Source: Constrictibacter sp. MBR-5 (GTDB lineage Bacteria; Pseudomonadota; Alphaproteobacteria; JAJUGE01). Taken from it: a DNA stretch of 64,000 bases. Location: contig NZ_JBEPTK010000015.1 in the NCBI RefSeq assembly GCF_040549485.1, forward strand, positions 33,163-97,162, given 5' to 3'. The notes beneath the pieces were generated by a model. It saw only the letters and a list, made by a program, of their open reading frames with translations. It searched no databases and was not told where the DNA came from. A program made the translations under genes and the position numbers. Positions 1 to 9,500 of this stretch are shown piece by piece (the first letter of the stretch is position 1; each line of letters begins with the position of its first letter).

Positions 1-919
1 ACAGGATCGAGGTGCAGCCGTGGAACAGCGGTGCATAGACGATGTAGGAATGGCCGACCACCCAGCCGACGTCCGAGGCGGCCCAGTACACGTCGCCGGG
101 CTTCATGTCGTACACGCCGTGCATGCTCCATTTGAGCGCGACGATGTGGCCACCGGTGTCGCGAACGACGCCCTTCGGCTGGCCGGTGGTGCCGGAGGTA
201 TAGAGGATGTAGCAGGGGTCCGTCGCCTTTACGGGCACGCAGTCGCGCGGGCTGGCCTTCGCCATCGCGGCGTCCCAGTCGACGTCGCGGCCCGCGGTCA
301 GGTCGCAGTCGTGCTGCGGGCGGCGCTTCACGACGCAATGGTCGGGTTTGTGCTTCGACCGCTCGATCGCGGCGTCGAGCAGCGGCTTGTAGGGAATGAC
401 CCGCTGCACCTCGATGCCGCAGGAGGCGGAGACGATGACCTTGGGCGTCGCGTCGTCTATGCGCGTCGCCAGTTCGTGCGGCGCGAAGCCGCCGAAAACG
501 ACGGAATGCACCGCACCGATGCGCGCGCAGGCCAGCATCGCGATAGCGGCCTCGGGGATCATCGGCATGTAGACGATGACCCGGTCACCCTTGCCGACGC
601 CCAGGTCGGCCAGCACGCCCGCGAACAGCGCCACCTCGTCGCGTAGTTCCCGGAAGGTGAACTTGCGCTGGCTGTCCGTCACGGGGCTGTCGTAGATCAG
701 CGCGAGCTGCTCGCCCCGGCCCTCGTCGACGTGCCGGTCCAAGGCGTTCATGCAGGTGTTCGTCTCGCCGCCGACGAACCAGCGGTAGAACGGTGCATTG
801 GAGCGATCCAGCACGGTATCCCACTTCCGATACCACACGACATCATCCGCAGCCTCCGCCCAGAACCCTTCGGGATCCTGGAGCGAACGGCGGTGTGTCT
901 CGTCGTAGCGGCTGGTCAT
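1..919 (-). CDS. prpE: propionyl-CoA synthetase (PrpE-type acyl-CoA synthetase), partial
   Basis: Acyl-adenylate-forming enzyme that activates propionate (or acetate) to its CoA thioester in the cytoplasm. The first 306 codons are present; the gene runs off the left edge, so the adenylation core C-terminus and the catalytic Lys are not seen. Visible features are the ACAS N-terminal segment (RYDETHRRSLQDPEGFWAEA), the YMPMIPEAAIAMLACARIGA helix, VVFGGFAPHELATRIDD and the P-loop YILYTSGTTGQPKGV. The N-terminal wording and the CIEVQRVIPYKPLLDAAI stretch fit PrpE better than Acs. The start is the ATG whose complement is at 917-919. It faces the NtaA-like gene at 1215 across 295 bases in which I see no further gene. 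Alternative: generic acetyl-CoA synthetase. Confidence 0.85.
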   Translation of the reverse strand, partial: MTSRYDETHRRSLQDPEGFWAEAADDVVWYRKWDTVLDRSNAPFYRWFVGGETNTCMNALDRHVDEGRGEQLALIYDSPVTDSQRKFTFRELRDEVALFAGVLADLGVGKGDRVIVYMPMIPEAAIAMLACARIGAVHSVVFGGFAPHELATRIDDATPKVIVSASCGIEVQRVIPYKPLLDAAIERSKHKPDHCVVKRRPQHDCDLTAGRDVDWDAAMAKASPRDCVPVKATDPCYILYTSGTTGQPKGVVRDTGGHIVALKWSMHGVYDMKPGDVYWAASDVGWVVGHSYIVYAPLFHGCTSIL

Positions 920-1214
920 GACCGATGTCCTCTGCTGGCGCTGGTGGCGCTCAGTCTGCCTTCGCTGCGAAGCATTGCAAGATGGGGCTGGGCCGACAAT
1001 CCTCCCGTCGAGGCACGCGGTCGGGCAGCTCGCGACACGGCGCCGTCGGCGACGCGTTAGCACGCATGTCACCACCACCCAGCTTCCCGGTGATCTCTTT
1101 GGGTGCCGGTTGCATACCGGGAACCAGAGGACGAACATCATCGAAAGATGTCGGCACGTCCCGACCCGGCGGCAGTGGTTCGGGGCACGGGCGGCCGGTA
1201 CCGAGGAGGAACGT

Positions 1215-2567
1215 ATGCGGCAAATGGCGCTGGTGGGCTTTCTGCAGGCCCAGAACTGCACGCAGCTCGCCAGTTCGTGGCGGCATCCGGAATCGCGCAA
1301 CGATTCCATGTCGAAGGGCTACTACCAGCGAATCGCGCAGGTCCTGGAAGAGGGCAAGTTCGACCTGGGCTTCTTCGACGACCGGCTGGCCATGCCGGAC
1401 ATGTATGGCGGCGACCATGCGCATACGGTCCAGCACGGCATCCGCTGCGTGAAAATGGACCCGCTGACCGTGCTGACGGTGATGGGCATGGCGACGGAGC
1501 GGCTGGGCCTCGGTGCCACCTGCTCGACGACATACTTCAACCCGTTCGACCTCGCCCGCCGGTTCCAGACGCTGGACCTGATGACCGACGGGCGCGCCGC
1601 CTGGAACGTCGTCACCTCGTTCAACGACGGCGAGGCGATGAACATGGGGCACGACCGCCACGTGGCGCACGACCTGCGCTACGACATGGCCGACGAGTTC
1701 CTGGAGATCGTGCTCGGCCACTGGGACGCCTGGGAGGACGGCGCGATCGTCCAGGACAAGACGACCGGCCTGTTCGCCCATCCGGAGAAGGTCCACCGGC
1801 TGGACTACAAGGGCAAGTTCTTCAAGTCGCGCGGGCCGTTCACCGTGCCGCGCTCGGCGCAGGGTCATCCTGTCGTCATTCAGGCCGGCGCCAGCGGCCG
1901 CGGCACGCGCTTCGCCGCGCGCTGGGCGGAACTGGTCTTCACCGCCTATCACGACCTCGAATCCGGCAAGAAGAGCTATGCCGCGCTGAAGGAGGCGATC
2001 GCGCAGAAGGGCCGCGATCCGTCGAAGGTCAAGCTGACCAACCTCGTCTGGACCGTCGCCGCCGAGACCAAGAGCGAGGCGGAGGACAAATGGGCGCTGG
2101 CCGACAGTCTGGTGAACGAGACGGACGCGCTGTCGCTGCTGGCCGAAGTGATGAACTACGACCTGTCGAAGAAGGGTCTGGACGATCCCTTCACCGACGC
2201 GGAACTGGCGGAACTGAGCGGTGGCCAGGGGCACATCGACGTCGTGGTCCGCGTGACCGGCAGGAAGAACCCGACGGTTCGCGACTTCATGGAGGTCACG
2301 CGTCGCGGTCACGCCCGCGACCCCTTCATCGGCGGCCCGAAGGAGATCGCCGACCGCATGGAGCAATGGTTCGTCGAAGGCGCCTGCGACGGCTTCGTGA
2401 TCTCGGCGACCCATGTGCCGGGCACCTACGAGGAGTTCGTGAAGTTCGTCGTGCCGGAACTGCAGCGCCGGGGCCTGTTCCGCAAGGAATACACCGGGTC
2501 GACGCTGCGCGAGCATCTGGGGCTGGACCGGCCCGAGAACGGCGCATGGCGGAGATACGCCGGCTGA
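1215..2567 (+). CDS. NtaA/SnaA/DszA-family FMN-dependent monooxygenase, copy 1
   Basis: Cytoplasmic luciferase-like flavin monooxygenase of the nitrilotriacetate monooxygenase component A group (about 450 aa, the usual size). Such enzymes use FMNH2 from a separate reductase to oxidise small organic or organosulfur substrates; the substrate here cannot be read. Family features: start MRQMALVGFLQAQNC, DLGFFDDRLAMPDM, TTYFNPFDLARRFQTLD, GRAAWNVVTSFNDGEAMN, RSAQGHPVVIQAGASGRG and C-terminal FVVPELQRRGLFRKEYTGSTLREHLG. The ATG at 1215 follows a GAGGAGGA ribosome site. No flavin reductase gene is adjacent. A near-duplicate follows 83 bases downstream, suggesting co-transcription. Confidence 0.9.
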   Translation: MRQMALVGFLQAQNCTQLASSWRHPESRNDSMSKGYYQRIAQVLEEGKFDLGFFDDRLAMPDMYGGDHAHTVQHGIRCVKMDPLTVLTVMGMATERLGLGATCSTTYFNPFDLARRFQTLDLMTDGRAAWNVVTSFNDGEAMNMGHDRHVAHDLRYDMADEFLEIVLGHWDAWEDGAIVQDKTTGLFAHPEKVHRLDYKGKFFKSRGPFTVPRSAQGHPVVIQAGASGRGTRFAARWAELVFTAYHDLESGKKSYAALKEAIAQKGRDPSKVKLTNLVWTVAAETKSEAEDKWALADSLVNETDALSLLAEVMNYDLSKKGLDDPFTDAELAELSGGQGHIDVVVRVTGRKNPTVRDFMEVTRRGHARDPFIGGPKEIADRMEQWFVEGACDGFVISATHVPGTYEEFVKFVVPELQRRGLFRKEYTGSTLREHLGLDRPENGAWRRYAG

Positions 2568-2650
2568 CGCTCGGTCCAAGACACGGCACAACGCGAACCG
2601 GCGCTCCTGGCGGCACGTCCAGGACAGCCCGGCACCCGGGAGGAGACGGC

Positions 2651-4003
2651 ATGCGGCAGATGGCGCTGGTGGGCTTTCTGCAGGCCCAGAACTGCACGCA
2701 GCTCGCCAGTTCCTGGCGGCATCCGGAATCGCGCAACGATTCGATGTCCAAGCACTATTACCGCCGGATCGCGCAGATCCTGGAGGAGGGGAAGTTCGAT
2801 CTCGGCTTCTTCGACGACCGGCTGGCCATGCCGGACATGTATGGCGCCGATCACGCCCATACGGTCCAGCACGGCATCCGTTGCGTGAAGATGGACCCGC
2901 TCACCGTGCTGACAGTGATGGGGATGGCGACGGAGCGGCTCGGTCTCGGCGCCACCTGCTCGACGACATACTTCAACCCGTTCGATCTCGCCCGGCGGTT
3001 CCAGACGCTGGACCTGATGACCGACGGGCGCGCCGCGTGGAACGTCGTCACCTCGTTCAACGACGGCGAGGCGATGAACATGGGCTTCGATCGCCATGTC
3101 GAGCACGACCTGCGCTACGACATGGCCGACGAGTTCATGGAGATCGTGCTCGGCCATTGGGACGCCTGGGAGGACGGCGCGATCGTCCAGGACAAGTCGA
3201 CGGGCCTGTTCGCTCACCCGGAGAAGGTCCACCGGCTGGACTACAAGGGTCGGTTCTTCAAGTCGCGCGGGCCGTTCACCGTGCCGCGCTCGGCGCAGGG
3301 TCATCCGGTCGTCATCCAGGCCGGCGCCAGCGGCCGCGGCATCCGCTTCGCCGGGCGCTGGGCCGAACTGATCTTCGCCGCGTTCCCCGACGCCGAGGCC
3401 GGCAAGCGGACCTATGCCGCCCTGAAGCAGTCGATCGCGGACGCGGGGCGCGATCCGGACCTGGTCAAGATCACGCCGCGCGTCTGGACCGTCGCCGCCG
3501 AAACGAAAGGCGAGGCCGAGGACAAATGGGCGCTCGCCGACAGCCTGCCTAACGACATGGACGCGCTGTCGCTGCTGTCCGAGGTCCTGAACTTCGATCT
3601 CGCCGTCAAGGGCCTGGACGAGCCGTTCACCGATGACGATCTGGCTCGCATGTCCGGCGGACACAGCATGCGCGACCTCGTCGTCCGCGTCTCCGGCAAG
3701 CAGAACCCGACCGTGCGCGACTTCATGCAGGTGACCCGCCGCGGCCGCGCCCAGGTCCCCTTCGTCGGCGGTCCGAAGGAAGTCGCCGATCAGATGGAGC
3801 AGTGGTTCGTCGAAGGCGCCTGCGACGGCTTCGTCATCACCGCCACCCACGTCCCGGGGACTTACGAGGATTTCGTGAGGTTCGTCGTCCCCGAACTGCA
3901 GCGCCGCGGCCTGTTCCGCAAGGAATATACCGGCAGCACGCTGCGCGAGCATCTCGGCCTGCCGCGGCCGGAGAACGGTGCCTGGCGGAAGCAGGCCGGC
4001 TGA
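2651..4003 (+). CDS. NtaA/SnaA/DszA-family FMN-dependent monooxygenase, copy 2
   Basis: Tandem paralogue of the gene at 1215, with identical length (450 aa) and about 85% identity by eye. The first 220 residues and the last 60 are almost unchanged, while residues about 225-370 carry most substitutions (for example AAFPDAEAGKRTYAALKQ against TAYHDLESGKKSYAALKE). In luciferase-like enzymes the variable C-terminal half helps shape the substrate pocket, so the copies may differ in substrate. The ATG at 2651 is preceded by GGGAGGAG. The reading frame is also open upstream through copy 1, but that extension is a shadow. Ends 15 bases before the convergent rmlA. Confidence 0.9.
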   Translation: MRQMALVGFLQAQNCTQLASSWRHPESRNDSMSKHYYRRIAQILEEGKFDLGFFDDRLAMPDMYGADHAHTVQHGIRCVKMDPLTVLTVMGMATERLGLGATCSTTYFNPFDLARRFQTLDLMTDGRAAWNVVTSFNDGEAMNMGFDRHVEHDLRYDMADEFMEIVLGHWDAWEDGAIVQDKSTGLFAHPEKVHRLDYKGRFFKSRGPFTVPRSAQGHPVVIQAGASGRGIRFAGRWAELIFAAFPDAEAGKRTYAALKQSIADAGRDPDLVKITPRVWTVAAETKGEAEDKWALADSLPNDMDALSLLSEVLNFDLAVKGLDEPFTDDDLARMSGGHSMRDLVVRVSGKQNPTVRDFMQVTRRGRAQVPFVGGPKEVADQMEQWFVEGACDGFVITATHVPGTYEDFVRFVVPELQRRGLFRKEYTGSTLREHLGLPRPENGAWRKQAG

Positions 4004-4018
4004 GGCGGGCGGGAGGCG

Positions 4019-4900
4019 TCAGGGCACACGCATCGGTGCGGTCAGCAGGCTGGAGAGGTAGGTCCCGTAGGGCGTGCCGCGCCGTCGCGCGGCGGCCCGT
4101 TCCAGCGCCGCGTCGTCGATGAAGCCCATGTGCCAGGCGATTTCCTCCAGGCACGCGATCTGGGCGCCGGTGCGATGCTGGATGGTGCGGACGAACTCGG
4201 CAGCCTCCAGCAGCGAATCGTGCGTGCCGGTGTCGAGCCAGGCGAAGCCGCGCCCGAGGAACTCCACCGTCAGGCGGCCGGCTTCCAGATAATGCTTGTT
4301 CACGTCCGTGATCTCGAGCTCGCCGCGGGGCGAGGGCTTCAGCCCGGCGGCGATGGAAACGACGTCGTTGTCGTAGAAGTAGAGGCCGGTCACCGCCCAG
4401 TGCGACTGCGGCACCGCGGGCTTCTCCTCGATGGCGACAGGCCGCTGATCCGTGTCGAGCGTCACCACGCCGTAGCGCTGCGGATCGGGCACCCAGCTCG
4501 CGAAGATCGTCGCGCCCGCGCCGCGGCCGCTGGCACGCTGGGTCAGCTGGCTGAGCCCGGCGCCGTAGAACAGGTTGTCGCCGAGGACGAGCGAGACGTC
4601 GGATCGCCCGACGAAGTCGCGGCCGATCACGAACGCCTGGGCGAGGCCATCCGGCGAAGGCTGCACGGCATAGCCGAGCGACAGGCCCCAATCCGCGCCG
4701 TCGCCTAGCACATGGCGGTAGAGCGGCTCGTCGCGTGGCGTCGTGATGACCAGGATCTCGCGGATGCCCGCCAGCATGAGCGTCGACAGCGGATAGTAGA
4801 TCATCGGCTTGTCGTAGACCGGCAGGAGTTGCTTGTTGACCGCCGTGGTCAGCGGGTAGAGGCGCGTGCCGGCGCCGCCGGCCAGGATGATGCCCTTCAT
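4019..4900 (-). CDS. rmlA: glucose-1-phosphate thymidylyltransferase
   Basis: Makes dTDP-glucose from dTTP and glucose-1-phosphate, the first step of dTDP-L-rhamnose synthesis. 293 aa, normal for RmlA. Visible motifs: nucleotide-binding [11 protein letters not shown] at residues 8-18, [16 protein letters not shown], the [18 protein letters not shown] loop, and [20 protein letters not shown]. Last gene of the minus-strand rmlC-rmlB-rmlD-rmlA operon. Its ATG overlaps the rmlD stop by 4 bases (ATGA), indicating translational coupling. The product feeds rhamnose into LPS or exopolysaccharide. Confidence 0.95.
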   Translation of the reverse strand: MKGIILAGGAGTRLYPLTTAVNKQLLPVYDKPMIYYPLSTLMLAGIREILVITTPRDEPLYRHVLGDGADWGLSLGYAVQPSPDGLAQAFVIGRDFVGRSDVSLVLGDNLFYGAGLSQLTQRASGRGAGATIFASWVPDPQRYGVVTLDTDQRPVAIEEKPAVPQSHWAVTGLYFYDNDVVSIAAGLKPSPRGELEITDVNKHYLEAGRLTVEFLGRGFAWLDTGTHDSLLEAAEFVRTIQHRTGAQIACLEEIAWHMGFIDDAALERAAARRRGTPYGTYLSSLLTAPMRVP

Positions 4901-5823
4901 GCCGATCCCCTCTCCGGCTCGCTTGCGGGAAACCCGGGCGCGAGCAGTTCGTCCATCACCTCGGCCAGCGCCGCTTCCCAGGGCCGTCCGACGATGCCGT
5001 GCGCACGCGCCAGCCGGCCGCAGTCGAGCCGCGAATTTGTCGGACGCCGGGCCGGCGTGGGATAGTTGCGGGTGGGGATGGGCTCCAGCTTCGGCACCGG
5101 GCGGCCGCCTGCCGCCGCATGGGCGAAGATGCGCGATGCGAAGCCGTACCAGGTGGTGGCGCCGGCGGCGGTGAAATGGAAGACGCCGTCGGGACCGTCC
5201 CCGGCGATCAGGCGCAGGGCGACGGCCATGACCGCATCGGCGATGTCAGATGCCGCCGTCGGCGCGCCGTGCTGATCGTCGACGATGCGCAGCACCGGCC
5301 GTTCGCCGCCGAGACGGAGCATCGTCTTCACGAAATTGCCGCCGTGGGCGGAATAGACCCAGCTCGTCCGCAGGATCGCGTGCCTTCCCTCGGCGGCCCG
5401 AACGGCGGCCTCACCCGCCGCCTTCGTCCGGCCGTAGACGGAAAGCGGCGCGATCGCATCGTCCTCGACATAGGGCGAAGACTTGCGGCCGTCGAAGACG
5501 TAGTCGGTGGACAGGTGGATCAGCGGAATGCCGGCGTCCGCAGCTGCGTGGGCCAGCGCGCCCGGCGCCGCGGCATTGACGGTCTCCGCCGTCTCCGGCT
5601 CGCTCTCCGCCTTGTCCACGGCGGTATAGGCCGCAGCGTTGATCACCAGATCCACCGCATCTGCGGCGACCAGGCCGGCCACGCGCGGGGGATCCAGAAG
5701 GTCGGCGGTGTCGCGTCCCGGTGCCTCGATCCGTACGGGCTCGGGCCAGGGGCGGCGCAGCAGTTCCGATCCGACCTGTCCCGTGCCGCCGAACAGCAGG
5801 ATGCGCAATGGAGGTGCGGTCAT
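4897..5823 (-). CDS. rmlD: dTDP-4-dehydrorhamnose reductase
   Basis: Short-chain dehydrogenase that performs the last step of dTDP-L-rhamnose synthesis with NAD(P)H. 308 aa. The Rossmann motif [14 protein letters not shown] is at the N-terminus, followed by the catalytic loop [31 protein letters not shown] (Tyr and Lys of YxxxK) and [18 protein letters not shown]. The frame is open further upstream but inside rmlB; the ATG at 5823 (MTAPPLRIL) is chosen because it overlaps the rmlB stop by 4 bases and gives family length. Also overlaps rmlA by 4 bases. Confidence 0.95.
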   Translation of the reverse strand: MTAPPLRILLFGGTGQVGSELLRRPWPEPVRIEAPGRDTADLLDPPRVAGLVAADAVDLVINAAAYTAVDKAESEPETAETVNAAAPGALAHAAADAGIPLIHLSTDYVFDGRKSSPYVEDDAIAPLSVYGRTKAAGEAAVRAAEGRHAILRTSWVYSAHGGNFVKTMLRLGGERPVLRIVDDQHGAPTAASDIADAVMAVALRLIAGDGPDGVFHFTAAGATTWYGFASRIFAHAAAGGRPVPKLEPIPTRNYPTPARRPTNSRLDCGRLARAHGIVGRPWEAALAEVMDELLAPGFPASEPERGSA

Positions 5824-6878
5824 GGGGCGGCGGCGAGCCCGAGACGCTCGGTCCGGTAGCGTCCGTCCAGGATCGGCCGCCACCACGCCTCGTTTTCCAG
5901 GTACCACGAGACGGTGCGGCGCAATGCGTTCTCGAAGCCGTGCCGCGGCCGCCAGCCTAGGTCGCGGGCGATCTTTCCGGCATCGATCGCGTAGCGGAAG
6001 TCGTGGCCGGGCCGGTCGGCGACGAAGTCGACGAGGCTGCGGCGCGGGCCGGTGTGAACCGGAAGCAGTTCGTCCAGGATGTCGCAGATTGCGTGGACGA
6101 CCGTCAGGTTGGATCGCTCGGCGTCGCCGCCGACGTTGTAGGCCTCTCCGACCGCACCGCGTTCGAGGATCGCGACCAGCGCCTCGGCGTGGTCCTCCAC
6201 GAACAGCCAGTCGCGCACGTTGCTGCCGTCGCCATAGACCGGCAGGGACTGGCCTGCAAGGCCGCGCAGGATGGTCAGCGGGATCAGCTTCTCGGGAAAC
6301 TGGCAGGGACCGAAATTGTTCGAGCAGTTGCTGACCAGGGTCGGCAGGCCGTAGGTGTCCCGCCAGGCGCGCACGAAATGGTCCGACGCGGCCTTCGACG
6401 CCGCATAGGGCGACCGGGGCGCGTAGGGCGTCGTCTCGCTGAAGCGGCCGGTGGCGCCCAGTGAACCGAAGACCTCGTCCGTGGACACGTGGTGGAAGCG
6501 GAAGCCCGCCTTCCGGGCGCATGGCAGACCGTTCCAATAAAGACGGGCCGCTTCCAACAGCGTGTAGGTGCCGCCGACGTTGGTGGCGACGAAATCGGCC
6601 GGGCCGTCGATGGAGCGGTCGACATGCGTCTCTGCCGCCAGGTGCATGATCGCATCGGGCCGATGGGCGACGAGGATCGCATCGATCGTCGCGCGGTCGC
6701 AGACGTCCGCCTGGACGAAGTCGTAGCGAGGCTCGGTCGCCACGGACGCCAGCGACTCCGGGGAGGCGGCGTAGGTCAGCTTGTCGACGTTGACGACCGC
6801 ATGATCCGTGGCGGCGAGCAGGTGGCGCACGACGGCCGACCCGATGAAGCCGCAGCCGCCGGTGACGAGGATCCTCAT
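5820..6878 (-). CDS. rmlB: dTDP-glucose 4,6-dehydratase
   Basis: Extended SDR enzyme converting dTDP-glucose to dTDP-4-keto-6-deoxyglucose. 352 aa from the ATG at 6878 ([20 protein letters not shown]). Motifs: GxxGxxG at residues 7-13, [20 protein letters not shown], the catalytic [10 protein letters not shown], YxxxK as [15 protein letters not shown], and [18 protein letters not shown]. Second gene of the rml operon, with a 10-base gap after rmlC and a 4-base overlap with rmlD. Confidence 0.96.
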   Translation of the reverse strand: MRILVTGGCGFIGSAVVRHLLAATDHAVVNVDKLTYAASPESLASVATEPRYDFVQADVCDRATIDAILVAHRPDAIMHLAAETHVDRSIDGPADFVATNVGGTYTLLEAARLYWNGLPCARKAGFRFHHVSTDEVFGSLGATGRFSETTPYAPRSPYAASKAASDHFVRAWRDTYGLPTLVSNCSNNFGPCQFPEKLIPLTILRGLAGQSLPVYGDGSNVRDWLFVEDHAEALVAILERGAVGEAYNVGGDAERSNLTVVHAICDILDELLPVHTGPRRSLVDFVADRPGHDFRYAIDAGKIARDLGWRPRHGFENALRRTVSWYLENEAWWRPILDGRYRTERLGLAAAP

Positions 6879-6888
6879 TGCGACCGCG

Positions 6889-7449
6889 TCATGGGTGGGT
6901 GAACGGGCTGTCGAAGGCGGCGAGCGTCGGTGCCTCGGCGTCACGCGCCGAGATCACCGGCTGCCCGCCTTCGAGCGGCCAGGGGATGCCGATGTCCGGA
7001 TCGTCCCAACGGATGCTGCCTTCCAGGGCCGGCGCATAGAAGTCGCTGGCCTTGTAGAGGACCTCGGTGTCGTCCTCGAGGGTGCAGAGGCCGTGCGCAA
7101 AGCCGGCGGGAATGTACAGCTGCGCGCCGTTCTCCGCGCTCAGCACCGCCCCGACGAAGCCGCCATAGGTCGGCGAGCCACGCCGCAGGTCGACCGCGAC
7201 GTCGTAGATCGATCCGCGTGCGACCCGGACGATCTTCGCCTGGGCGTGTGGCGGCAGCTGGAAGTGCAGGCCGCGGATCGTGCCGCGCCGGCCGGAGTAG
7301 GCATGGTTGTCCTGCACGAAGTCGTCGGCGATGCCGAATCCGGCGAGCGCGCGTCGGCTGTACGTCTCCGCGAACCAGCCGCGACCGTCGGGGAACCGGC
7401 GTGGGACGATCAATCTGACGGCGGGAATGTCGAGGCTCTCTACGCGCAT
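6889..7449 (-). CDS. rmlC: dTDP-4-dehydrorhamnose 3,5-epimerase
   Basis: Cupin-fold epimerase of dTDP-L-rhamnose synthesis. 186 aa from the ATG at 7449 ([19 protein letters not shown]). It carries the family blocks [20 protein letters not shown] (catalytic His), [27 protein letters not shown] and a C-terminal [14 protein letters not shown] longer open frame upstream lacks family similarity. First gene of the rml operon. The 199-base gap to the divergent ABC exporter at 7649 should contain both promoters. Confidence 0.94.
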   Translation of the reverse strand: MRVESLDIPAVRLIVPRRFPDGRGWFAETYSRRALAGFGIADDFVQDNHAYSGRRGTIRGLHFQLPPHAQAKIVRVARGSIYDVAVDLRRGSPTYGGFVGAVLSAENGAQLYIPAGFAHGLCTLEDDTEVLYKASDFYAPALEGSIRWDDPDIGIPWPLEGGQPVISARDAEAPTLAAFDSPFTHP

Positions 7450-7648
7450 CGGAGACCGTACTCCACCCCTGGCTTCGATCGCGGGCAAATCGTTCGGCTG
7501 CGTCGCCAGGATAGGTTTCGCTTTATCCGAATGCCACCCATAAGCGCGGTCGGGGGAGCGAGTGTGCGTGCGGTGTCGCTTCGCATGGCCGTGCGCCTGG
7601 GAACGCGGTATCCACCGCCGCGACGCAGCGCGCCGGAGTCCCCGCAGA

Positions 7649-9406
7649 ATGCCGATCGACCGCCCCGACAGCCGTACGCGACGGCCGCAGCTAGAGCCCG
7701 ACGAGGGGGCCGCAAACAGCGGTTTCGTCGGCTTCCTGGGGGCCATCGCGCGACTTAGCGGATGGCGCCTCGCCTATGCGATGGCCCTGTCCACCGTCGC
7801 CTCGCTCTCGCAGGGCGCCGGCCTGCTCCTCCTCGTGCCGCTGCTGGAGGGCATCGGCATATCCGGTTCGGGCGGCGCATCGACCTGGACCACCTACCTG
7901 CCCGAGCTGTTCCACGGGCCCGTCGGCGCACTGACGCTCTATGTGACCGTGGTCGTGCTGGCGGCTGTCGCGACCTGGGCGCGCGCCGTGGAAGGCGCCA
8001 GACTGCGTCTCGGCTTCGTCGACGATCTGCGCCGCCGCCTCCATACGGCGGTTCTGGCGATGGAGTGGTCCACCTTCCAGCGGCTGCGGGCCTCCGACAT
8101 CACCCAAATCCTGACGCAGGAACTCGGCCGGATCGGCCTTGGTACGGAATTCCTGCTGCGCCTGTCGTCCTGGATCATCGAGGTGGCCGTCACTCTGGCC
8201 GTGATCGTCAGGCTATCGCCGCTGGCGGCGGGCGCGCTGCTCGTACCCGTCGGCATCGCCGCTGTCCTCGCAAGACCCCTCAATCACCGCAGCCGTGCCC
8301 GCGGCCAGGCGCTCACCCTGTCGGCGCGGGGACTTCAGGCGGACCTGGACGACGACCTGACGGGGATGCGGCTGGTGAAGAGCATGCATCTGGAGGAGGT
8401 CAGGCTGCGGCGCTTCGATGCCCGCGTCGAAGCCCTGCGCGGCGGGCAGGTCGAACATGCCGGCGCGGTGGCCGCCGCGAGCGGCGCCGGCCGGGCGGTC
8501 GCAGCCGTGGCGGCTGCCGCCGGCGTCGCGTTCGCGGTGCGCGGTCTCGGCATGCCGGTGGCCGACGCCGTCGTGCTGGCGCTGGCCTTCGGCCGCCTGA
8601 TGATGGTGGTGCTGGGCGTGCAGGAGGCGTGGCGCAACGTCCTCTATGCGCTGCCGGCCTACGATGCCGCGCTGGCAATGCTCCGCCGTTGCCGTGCCGG
8701 CGAGGAGCCGGCGGAGCGAGGCGCCGCGATGCCGCATCTGCGCGAAGCGATCGAGATCGTCGACGTCTCCTTCGGCCACGGCCGCGATCGAGATGCAGCC
8801 TTAGCGGGGGTCAGCGCCGTCATTCCGGCACGGTCGCTGACCGTGATCAGCGGGCCGTCCGGTGCCGGGAAGTCGACCCTGGCCGACATCGTGCTCGGCC
8901 TGCTGGCACCCGACAGCGGCCGCGTGCTCGTCGACGGCCAGGAACTGGACCGGGCGCGGCGGCGGGAATGGCGGCGGCGGATCGGCTACGTGCCGCAGGA
9001 CAGTTTCCTGTTCCACGACACCATCCGCGCCAACCTGCGCGTCGGAGCGGAAGACGCGGACGAGGATGCTCTCTGGTCGGCACTGGCCGACGCCGCCGTC
9101 GACGGTTTCGTGCGCACCCTGCCGGAGGGCCTGGACACCGTCGTCGGCGACCGCGGCAGCCGTCTCTCGGGCGGCGAGCGCCAGCGCATCGCCCTTGCGC
9201 GCGCGCTGGTGCGCCGCCCCGAACTGCTCGTCCTCGACGAGCCGACCAGCGCCCTCGACGCTGAAAGCGAGCAGCAGGTCCTCGACGCGCTCGCTCGGCT
9301 GCGCGGCCGTGTCACGACGGTGATCGTGACACACAGGCCGGCGGTGCTGTTCGCCGCAGACCAGGTCGTGACCCTTCAGGCCGGTCGGATCGTCGGAGCA
9401 TGTTGA
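7649..9406 (+). CDS. ABC transporter, fused permease and ATPase (exporter type)
   Basis: Inner-membrane ABC exporter half-transporter of the MsbA/lipid or peptide exporter type, 585 aa. An N-terminal ABC_membrane domain with several hydrophobic spans (about residues 35-320) is followed by an ATPase domain with Walker A GPSGAGKST, a Q-loop YVPQDSFLFHDTIRANL, signature LSGGERQRIALARAL, Walker B LLVLDEPTSALD and H-loop VTHRP. The ATG at 7649 (MPIDRPDSR) removes an Arg-rich extension that would begin at 7562. It is divergent from rmlC, so export of a rhamnose-containing lipid or glycan intermediate is a reasonable inference. Substrate unknown. Confidence 0.85.
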   Translation: MPIDRPDSRTRRPQLEPDEGAANSGFVGFLGAIARLSGWRLAYAMALSTVASLSQGAGLLLLVPLLEGIGISGSGGASTWTTYLPELFHGPVGALTLYVTVVVLAAVATWARAVEGARLRLGFVDDLRRRLHTAVLAMEWSTFQRLRASDITQILTQELGRIGLGTEFLLRLSSWIIEVAVTLAVIVRLSPLAAGALLVPVGIAAVLARPLNHRSRARGQALTLSARGLQADLDDDLTGMRLVKSMHLEEVRLRRFDARVEALRGGQVEHAGAVAAASGAGRAVAAVAAAAGVAFAVRGLGMPVADAVVLALAFGRLMMVVLGVQEAWRNVLYALPAYDAALAMLRRCRAGEEPAERGAAMPHLREAIEIVDVSFGHGRDRDAALAGVSAVIPARSLTVISGPSGAGKSTLADIVLGLLAPDSGRVLVDGQELDRARRREWRRRIGYVPQDSFLFHDTIRANLRVGAEDADEDALWSALADAAVDGFVRTLPEGLDTVVGDRGSRLSGGERQRIALARALVRRPELLVLDEPTSALDAESEQQVLDALARLRGRVTTVIVTHRPAVLFAADQVVTLQAGRIVGAC

Positions 9407-9500
9407 GCGTAGCGGCCTGCATCGTGCATATGTGGAGCAGACTACCCTGCCCCGAGACGACCGAGACGGCCGTCGATCAGCCCTCCGGAGCCCGCAGTCG

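Noticed and set aside
20..646. Plus-strand open frame of 208 aa over the left edge
   Set aside because: It is antisense to the propionyl-CoA synthetase gene, with Arg/Gly/His-rich content typical of a shadow of high-GC coding DNA.
951..2591. 546-aa minus-strand frame opposite the first monooxygenase
   Set aside because: Shadow of the coding strand: no ribosome site, no family motifs, biased His/Val/Arg composition.
1103..4003. 966-aa plus-strand reading frame crossing both monooxygenase genes
   Set aside because: The first part is out of frame with copy 1 and is Arg/Pro/Gly-rich. Only the part from 2651 is a real protein.
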